DNA from: Pictodentalium vernedei
Taxonomy: Eukaryota; Mollusca; Scaphopoda; Dentaliida; Dentaliidae
DNA length: 64,000 bases
NCBI GenBank assembly: GCA_031216915.1
Contig: CM062289.1
Span: 252,521,113 to 252,585,112 of the forward strand
Direction: 5' to 3'
Within the stretch, counting starts at the first letter, position 1. Each line of letters starts with the position of its first letter. Shown here one piece after another: positions 56,553 to 64,000 of the stretch. Made by a program: the position numbers and the translations under genes. Under the pieces are notes generated by a model. That model saw only the letters and a program-made list of their open reading frames with translations, did no database searches and was not told the DNA's origin.

Positions 56553-59500
56553 AGCTTAACTTGACATAGTCAAGATAAGCTATTGCCATCACGCATGCGG
56601 AAGTCTGTTAGTCTGTGAGTCTGTGACGTCTGTTCACATTTTCCTTTAGCACGGGCTACACCCCGCAGTTCTTGTCTGATCGTCACGAAATTTCATATGC
56701 AGGTTTGGGATCATGTCTAGATGAGAACGTCCCCTTTTGGTTGCGATCGGGCAACCGGTATGGCGGCCCGAGCCCAAAACCCGAAAACCATTAGCACAGT
56801 CTACAGTTCGTATTTATGAAGGGATTTCATTGTAACTTGGTAGGATGCCTCTGTGTAGTGCCTAGATGAGAACGTCCCCTTTTGAGCATGATCTATCAAC
56901 CGTGATGGCTGCCCAAGCTTGAAACCCAAAAACTTTTAGCACAGTCTGCAGGTCATGTTTAATGTGGAGGGATTTCATTGTAACTTGGTAGGATGACTCC
57001 TTATGATGTCTAGATGAGAATTTCCCCATTTGGGCATGATCTGCCAACCGTGACGACTGCCTGAGCCCAAAACCCGAAAACCTTTAGCACAGTCTACAGG
57101 TCATATTTATTGAGGAATTTCATTGTAACTTGGTGGGTTGACTTCATACAATGTCTAGATGAGAAAGTCCCCCTTTGGACGTGATTGGGCAACTGTGACG
57201 GCTACAAGAGCCCAAAGCCCGAAAACATTTAGCACAGTCTAGAGGTCATATTTATGAAGTGATTTCATTGTAACTTGGCAGGATGACTCCAAATAATGTC
57301 TAGATGAGAACGTCCCATTTTGATCGCGGTCATGCAGCCTTGATGGGTGCCCGAGCCCAAAAACCTTTAGCATAGGCAAAAGGTCATATTTATGGAAGGA
57401 TTTCACTGTAACCTGTTAGGTTGACTCCATATAATGCCTAGATGATGGCATCCCCTTCCGGTCGTGATTGGTCAGTTGTGATGGCTACAAGTGCCTGAAG
57501 CCCGAAAACCTTGAGCACAGTCTACAGGTCATATTTATGAAGGGATTTCATTGTAACTTCTTAGGATCACTCCAGATGATGCTCAGATGAGATTGTCCCC
57601 TATGGTTGCGATCATTCACCCATGATGGCTGCCCGAGCCCGAAGCCCGAAAACCTTAAGCACAGTCTACAGGTCATATTTATGAAGGGATTTCATTGTAA
57701 CCTGGTAGGTTAACTTCATATAATGTCTAGATGAGAACGTCCCCTTTTGGACATGATTGGGCAACTGTGACAGCTAAAGGTGCCCGAAGCCCGAAAACCT
57801 TTAGCACAGTCTACAGGTCATATTTATGAGGGGATTTCATTGTAACTTGGTAGGATGACTCCAAATAATGTCTGGATGAGAACGTCCCCTTTTGATCACG
57901 ATCATTCAGCCTTGATGGGTGCCCGAGCCCAAAAACCTTTAGCATAGGTAAAAGGTCATATTTATGGAAGGATTTCATTGTAACCTATTAGGTTGACTCC
58001 ATTTAATGCCTAGATGATGATATCCCCTTTTGGTCGTGATTGGTCAGCTGTAATGGCTACAAGTGCCCGAAGCCCAAAAACCCTGAGCACAGTCTACAGG
58101 TCATATTTATGAAGGAATTTCATTGTAACTTCATAGGATCACTCCAGATGATGCCCAGATGAGATTGTCCCCTTTGGTTGCGATCATTCAACCATGATGG
58201 CTGCCCAAGCCCGAAGCCCGAAAACCTTAAGCACAGTCTACAAGTCATATTTATGAAGGGATTTCATAGTCACTTGGTAGGTTGACTTCATATAATGTCT
58301 AGATGAGAACATCCCCTTTTGGACATGATTGGGCAACTTTGATGGCTAAAGGTGCCCGAAGCCCGAAAACCTTTAACACTGTCTACAGTCATATTTATGA
58401 AGGGATTTCATTGTAACTTGGTAGGTTGACTCCAAATAATGTCTAGACGAGAACATCCCATTTTGGCCGTGATCATTCAGCCTTGATGGGTGCCCGAGCC
58501 CAAAAACCTTTAGCATAGGCGAAAGGTTATATTTATAGAAGGATTTCATAGTAACATTGTCCCTTTTTGGTCGTGATTGGTCAACTGTGATGGCTACAGA
58601 TGCCCGATGCCCGAAAACCTTGAACACAGTCTGCAGGTCATATTTATGAAGGGATTTCATTGTAACTTCGCAGGATCACTCCAAATGATGCCCAGATGAG
58701 ATTGTCCCCTTTGGTTGCGATCATTCAACCATGATGGCTGCCCGAGCCCGAAAACCTTTAGCACAGTCTAAGGTCATATTTATGAAGGGATTTCCTTGTA
58801 ACTTGGTAGGTTGACTTCATATAATGTCTAGATGAGAACGTCCCCTTTTGGACACGATTGGGCAACTGTGACGGCTTCCGGGGCCCAAAGCCTGAAAACC
58901 TTTAGAACAGTCTACAGGTCATAATTATGAAGGGATTTTATTGTAGCTTGGTAGGATGACTCCAAATAGTGTCCAGATGAGAAGGTCCCCTTTTGGTCAT
59001 GATCATTCAGCTTTGATGGCTGCCCAAGCCCAAAAACCTTTAGCATGTCTGTAGGTCGTATTTATGGAAGGATTTCATTGTAACTTGTTAGGTTGACTCC
59101 ATATAATGCCTAGATGATGACATCCCCTTTTGCTCGTGGTTGATCAACTGTGATGTCAACAGGTGCCTGAAGCCCGAAAATCTTGAGCACAGTCTACAGG
59201 TCATATTTATAAAGGGATTTCATTGTAACTTCATAGGATCACTCAGGATGATGTCCAGATGAGAATGTTCCCTTTTGGTTGCGATCATTCAACTGTGATG
59301 GCTGCTCAAGCCTAAAGCCCAAAAACCTTTAGCACAGTCTTCAGATCACATTTATGAAGGGATTTCATTGTAACTTGGTAGGTTGACTTCATGTAATGTC
59401 TAGATGAGAACAGCCCCTTTTGGACACCATTAGGCAACTGTGTTGACTACAGGGGCCCAAAGCCCGAAAATCTTTAGCACAGTCTACAGGTGATATTTAT

Positions 59501-60395
59501 GAAGGGATTTCATTGTACCTTGGTAGGATGACTCTAAATAATGTCTAGATGAGAACGTCCCCTTTTGGTCGCGATCATTCAGCCTTGATGGCTGCCCGAA
59601 CCAAAAACCCCAAAACCTTTAGCATAGTCTAAATATTGGTCATATTTATGGAAGGACTTCATTGTAACCCGTAAGTTTGACTCCATATAATGCCTAGATG
59701 ATGACATCCCCTTTTGGTCGTGATTGGTCAATTATGATGGCTTCAGGGGCCCAAAGCCCCAAAACCTTGAGCACAGTCTACAGGTCATATTTATGAAGGG
59801 ATTTCATTGTAACTTTGTAGGATCACTCCAGATGATGCCCAAATGAGATTGTCCCCTTTTGGTTGCGATCATTCTACCATGATGGCTGCCAGAGCCCAAA
59901 GCCCAAAAACCTTTAACACAGTCTACAGGTCGTATTTATGGAGGGATTTCATTGTCACTTGGTAGATTGACTAGATGAGAATGTCCCCTTTGGACGCAAT
60001 TGGGAAACTGACGGCTACAGGGGCCCAAAGCCCGAAAACCTTTAGCACAGTCTACAGTGCATATTTATGAAGGGATTTTAATGTAACTTGATAGGATGAC
60101 TCATTTTGGAATAATTTCACTGTAATTTGGTAACTTTTGTTGATATACGTTAACTGTGAGGGCCACGTATATTAACTGTGAGGTCATATTAACCCACCCC
60201 TCAGATCTTTAGAACAGTGTACACCTCATATTATTTTTATCATAAACATAGCATACAGGGAACAGAAATGAACATATTCCCAATTATCACAATTCTTGTC
60301 TTATTTCATAATCCTTTCATAAACATTGAACATTATCCTTTTCATCAAACACAACACACAAGTTAAGCTACAGTGTCATTGACACTTTCATTAAA
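56553..60395 (+). mobile_element. Element J2: tandem-repeat-cored, Helentron-like, with higher-order array
   Basis: 5' AGCTTAACTT (56553-56562) after T's, then 'gtctgttagtctgtgag'. A core array follows to about 60110. 3' AAGTTAAGCT (60360-60369) is the exact inverse of the 5' motif and is followed by a perfect hairpin AGTGTCATTGACACT (60372-60386). The 3' phrase is shared with J1. No coding capacity. Confidence 0.68.
56640..60110 (+). repeat. ~143-bp array with ~570-bp higher-order period
   Basis: 'agtctacaggtcatatttat' recurs about every 143-146 bp (57091, 57236 and on). A variant unit marked 'aaaaacctttagcatagg' returns at about 57356, 57928, 58499, 59029 and 59610, i.e. every fourth unit. 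A ~40-bp deletion near 58553 explains the short 530-bp interval. Confidence 0.9.
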
Positions 60396-60780
60396 TATAA
60401 TCTTCAACTCGTCCCCAGTTTTTTTAGCGAAATTTACGAAACTTGTCCAGTATATTAGGTCTAGACCGATCTTTAGTTTGGTCCAGACTTAATTTACCGA
60501 ACTCATTTTGTGAATTTCATTAGATACACACTTAGGGCTGGGGAATCAAGATTTTGTCTCGCATCAGGGAAAAGACTCGAAACTGAATCGAATCGTCTTC
60601 CCTCATTGATTCGTTGGCCAGGGTTTTACATCGCTTCAAAGAATCCATGCTCTTCCCTAAAACACTCAGATAAACATGTGATGTCTACCTTAGCCGCTGA
60701 AGCGACATGAAACTCTCGGCAACCATTGGATACAAATTTTCATAACGGGTTGGAAGTTTCCAAATTCGCCATGGTTTGAA
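60396..60780. other. No gene seen
   Basis: Nothing recognised; a 66-codon forward frame has no family signature. Confidence 0.4.
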
Positions 60781-61808
60781 TTTTTATCTCGCCGAAAAAA
60801 ATTAAGGAGATAAAGCTGTTATGCTGTCCACCCGTCTGTCTGTCAGTCCATCTGCAGACAGAGTTGGTTTCCACTCTTTAACTAAAATCTTGGTTGGCCG
60901 AATGGAACCAAATGTGACGTGTGTTATGTATAGTGAGAAAAAGAACTCTATTCATTTTGTTATCATTGTGCCGAACGTGAACTTGAACTTTAATTTTCTT
61001 TTTATTTTTTTTTATCAAAGTTGGTTTTCACTCTGTAATTGAAGTTCCACTTGGCCAACTGAAACTAAACTTGGCATCTGGGTTAGGTATGATGAGAATA
61101 AGAACCCTATTTGTTTTGAGGTTATTGTGCCAAAGGTCAGGGTCACAATGACCTTGAACTTAAACATTTACCAGAGTTTGCTTCTCTAATTGAAATTTTG
61201 CTTGCACGATCGGAACTTAACTTGGCTTATGGATGGAGCATGGCTTATGGATTGAGCATGATGAAAGGAAGAACCCTGTTTATGTTGGGGATAATGTGTC
61301 AAAGGTAAAGATTGCAGTGACCTTGAATTTAGTTTTCGCTCTCTAAGATGTTGTTTGCCTGATTGAAACCAAACTTAGCGTGTGGATCGGGCATAATGAG
61401 AGGAAGACTCCTATGTATTTTTAGGTCACTTTGCCAAAGGTCAAAGTCACAGTTTTATCAGTCGGTGTGAGTTTCGGTGCTCCTAATTATTAAAATTATG
61501 CATTCCTGTTCAAAATCTAACTTAGATTGTGGGTTGCACATGATGAGAGAGGAAGAATCATACATATTTTTTGGTCATTGTGCCAAAGTACAAAATGACC
61601 TCGAACTTAGAATTTTATTGGTCCTGATCGAAACCAAACTTGACATGGCATCAAAACAGGTAATCTTATCTGTATTGTTTGACTAAATACTACCAACAGT
61701 GGCTGTGTTAATTTAATGTAATATATTACCAAGGTTACAGTATCAGGGTGATTTTTTCGGGGAGGGGGGAGAGAGGGGATTGGCCACCTCAGGTGGCTGC
61801 CTCTTGTT
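60781..61808 (+). mobile_element. Element L: tandem-repeat element
   Basis: Starts T-run 'atctcgccg' with a local hairpin (atctc..gagat), 'gtctgtctgtcagtcc', then four diverged ~160-bp units ('gttggtttccactc', 'gttggttttcactc' and so on; 'gtgccaaaggtcagggtcac'). Near the 3' end is the perfect hairpin GCCACCTCAGGTGGC (61783-61797), followed by TGCCTCTTG and T's, the same final phrase as H1 and H3. The 5'/3' inverse motif is not clear. Confidence 0.5.
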
Positions 61809-62724
61809 TCAAATAACCGGGATGGTTTCGGAATGCATAGATATAAACACTTGGCTAAACTTGACTTCATACATGTGTTGCAGTCATGATATAGCGAGAG
61901 ATTCTGGAGGGCACCATATACATTGATAAAGAAGAGCACACTTGTTCTGTTATGAAAGTTTTAACCCATCTATCGCATGATTTACAAATGTTCTGGTCCA
62001 TATATTTTTTTATTTCCAAATCATGTTCCTTTTTTACAACTTTTTCAATTATGTTAGGTAAGTTCACACACAGCTATGTTTGTATGAGTTGAGTTCACTT
62101 TCAGCATCTATGGCTGCAAGTCACTTTCCACATCCACCGTTACAAAGTGATGGCAAAACAACACCGTGCTTCTTGAACTCTTACTAATTTTTTGCTCCAA
62201 GTTAGGTAAGGTTGCATTGTGTTTAGGAGCATTCGTTTATCAGAGCTTATTGTAACTTTTCAGAATCTACGGCTATATTTGTTTACTAGGGCGTAGTGTT
62301 CTTATCTTATTAATTTAATGCTATGTTTGATAATTTTGTGTGTATGTTTCCATGTTTTAGTGTTGAGGTCACTGCTATCATCTGTGCACTCTAAAATCGG
62401 TTGAGTCAAGAATTTACCCAAATTAACAGGGTTGAGTGAATAATGTGGGCAGCATAGGTATTTGGATTCATATTCACTCAGCCCAGCTGATTTGGGTTGA
62501 TTTTTAACCCAACTGATTTAGAGTGGGGAATATTGAAAACTAAGGTCACTCCCAGTAACTGTACCTATTGTTACTGAGATGCTATTGAGATTTCAAGCGC
62601 CCCTTTTTAGGACCCTCTTAAATTTTAGTTAAGATTTATTTGTGTATTCGGTGTTCATGGTCTCTTTGAGCAGCTTAGGCTATATCATAATTTCAGCACG
62701 AATGGTGTTTCTCTTTACCGGTGT
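61809..62724. other. No gene seen; one diverged repeat fragment
   Basis: 61830-61900 ('ttggctaaacttgacttca') resembles the tandem units at 63087-63510. The remainder shows nothing. Confidence 0.4.
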
Positions 62725-62728
62725 TTAA

Positions 62729-62963
62729 CCCTTTACCTAACGTAACGGCCAAAACTGGCCAGCGCTATTCTCAAAAATGGCCAATTAATTTTCATTATTT
62801 TTTTCATTTTTTGTCTCAAAAACATAGGTTATGACCCCTTGTTGGAACGAGCTCGTTCCAACGAGGGGTCATAACCTGTGTTTTTGAGACAAAAACTGGA
62901 AAAAAATAGTTATTCGAGAATTATTTTTGCAAGTGTCGTCTTCTTTTCAGGTTAGGTAAAGGG
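62729..62963. mobile_element. piggyBac-like MITE
   Basis: A 235-bp element flanked by TTAA on both sides (62725-62728, 62964-62967). Ends are CCCTTTACCTAAC and its exact inverse. The centre is a long palindrome around 'ggaacgagctcgttcc' extending to 'gtctcaaaaaca' on both sides. TTAA plus CCC-starting ends is the piggyBac signature. Confidence 0.85.
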
Positions 62964-63019
62964 TTAAACAGTTTGGCATCACTGATTTTTTCTCGATAAC
63001 TGTGTTCTTTTCATCATAC

Positions 63020-63510
63020 TTCGTTTCCTGCAGGAACCTCGAGAAGTGGAGCAATGCTTGTTTACTGTGTTAACAAGTTCTGCTTTACTGGTAAAATAGG
63101 ACCCGGAACCAATGCCAGGGGTGGAAGTCCTTTAAACTGGGCATCATAGGTATAAATGATTGGCTATACTTGACTTCATCCCTGGGGTCAAGATATAGCC
63201 CAAGATGCTGAAAGTGACCTTAAACACCAAACAAATTGAATAATTAGACCTCATATCCCCGTAAATAAAGATATGTTTTACCAGAATAATGCCCTTGTGA
63301 GAACCCCAGGAAGTGAAGCAGTGCTTGTTTTTTTGTGTTAAACAAGGTCTGCTCTGCTGGTAAAATAGGACTTGGAACCAACTCCTGGCATGAAAGTCCT
63401 CTAACATGGGCAGCATAGGTATAATCAATTGGCTAAATTTGACTTCATCCCTATTCTGTGGTCAAGATAGCCGAAGATGCTGAAAGTGACCTTAAACATC
63501 AATAATTTTT
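63020..63510. repeat. Tandem repeat, ~272-bp unit, about two copies
   Basis: 'ctggtaaaataggac' at about 63087 and 63358, each followed by 'gacttcatcc' and 'gatgctgaaagtgacctta'. A diverged related piece is at 61830. Confidence 0.8.
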
Positions 63511-63910
63511 TTAAACATTCAGTGGTATTTTGTAATACTAGTACGTCACAGTTGTCATTTCGTAAGGTTTCCATGGTGTGATACTGCCGGGCATTACTTA
63601 TCGCAATGTTACTCACTTCAGCTGAGCCCATTTATTTCTTTAGTAGACTTCCGCATTCTGTTGTTTATATTTGTAATGGCGAAAGATTCACAGAGATGTA
63701 TCAAAATGACACACAGAGCCCAATCGCTGCCATCCTTTAACTAGTGAATCGATTTGAAATATATACCACACCAGTGATTGGTGATTGGGGTGTGACGATG
63801 AGCAAAAAAACTTGTTTATTCAGCATAATAAAAAATGATGACTTAGTTTGGGAGGAACAGTGTGGATTGTCTCCCTTCAAGACAATCTGCAGTGTTCATT
63901 CTCAAGCTTG
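63511..63910. other. No gene seen
   Basis: Short frames only; no motif recognised. Confidence 0.4.
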
Positions 63911-64000
63911 GTCATCTTTTTTTCAAGTCTGCGCAAATCAATTCCCCAAGTTCATGTAAGGCTTCACTATGGGAGCCTGAATTTTAACTTGATGCAGTGT
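63911..64000 (+). repeat. Fragment of an H-type array unit at the window edge
   Basis: 'cactatgggagcctgaatttt' and 'aacttgatgcagtgt' match the end of H-family units (for example 'ctcactgtgggagcc'). Cut by the end of the window. Confidence 0.55.

Overview
This is eukaryotic, animal-type repeat DNA in which I see no host gene. There are no long ORFs, operons or ribosome binding sites. The repeats point to a marine lophotrochozoan, most likely a bivalve mollusc. They are interspersed elements with cores of ~145-180 bp tandem units (resembling the bivalve 'pearl'/Helentron-derived class), tRNA-headed SINEs whose bodies carry the phrase 'cttgggcaagacactt', DIRS-type tyrosine-recombinase retrotransposons, CR1/L2-like and other LINE fragments, and several MITEs. 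The species is an inference.

Layout: (i) 1-640, a ~165-bp satellite. (ii) 1091-14250, a tandem-repeat element (J1) split by DIRS copy A (1351-12668), itself split by a Helentron-like element H1 (7017-11428). (iii) 14251-17140, low-information sequence, a short A/T minisatellite and a small element K. (iv) 17141-18648 (H2) and 22090-24663 (H3), relatives of H1; between them 18841-21583, a (GT)n-rich element M split by a minus-strand LINE. (v) 25778-26120, a poly-G run plus SINE. (vi) 26427-37746, an element with pogo/Tigger-like inverted ends; inside it lies a CR1/L2-like LINE tail split by DIRS copy B (27574-34651), then duplicated Lys/Pro-rich coding remnants. (vii) 37889-51416, DIRS copy C, the best preserved, with DIRS copy D (44089-51086) inserted in its internal complementary region. 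(viii) 51417-56480, two SINEs and a SINE fragment, one SINE split by a hAT-like MITE, then a foldback/minisatellite element. (ix) 56553-60395, a large higher-order tandem array (J2). (x) 60781-64000, a small element L, a piggyBac-like MITE, a short tandem repeat and the edge of another H-type element.

The DIRS elements show the expected replication architecture. Inverted terminal repeats flank the coding region, and just before the right repeat lies an internal complementary region that joins the complements of the two element ends. C retains a YLDD reverse transcriptase motif, RNase H-like blocks and a tyrosine recombinase with R, HxxR and Y in one open frame. A, B and D are close sisters that have lost the RT core, carry a duplicated gag-like segment and share many lesions, so they look like a non-autonomous family mobilised in trans.

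The second theme is a set of unrelated tandem-repeat elements (H, J, K, M and perhaps L). Most share one architecture: a 5' motif after a T-run, a tandem core, the reverse complement of that 5' motif near the 3' end, a short hairpin and a T-rich end. The 5' and 3' motifs differ between families but stay complementary within each element. That is the strongest hint here of a shared mobilisation system of Helentron/Helitron type.
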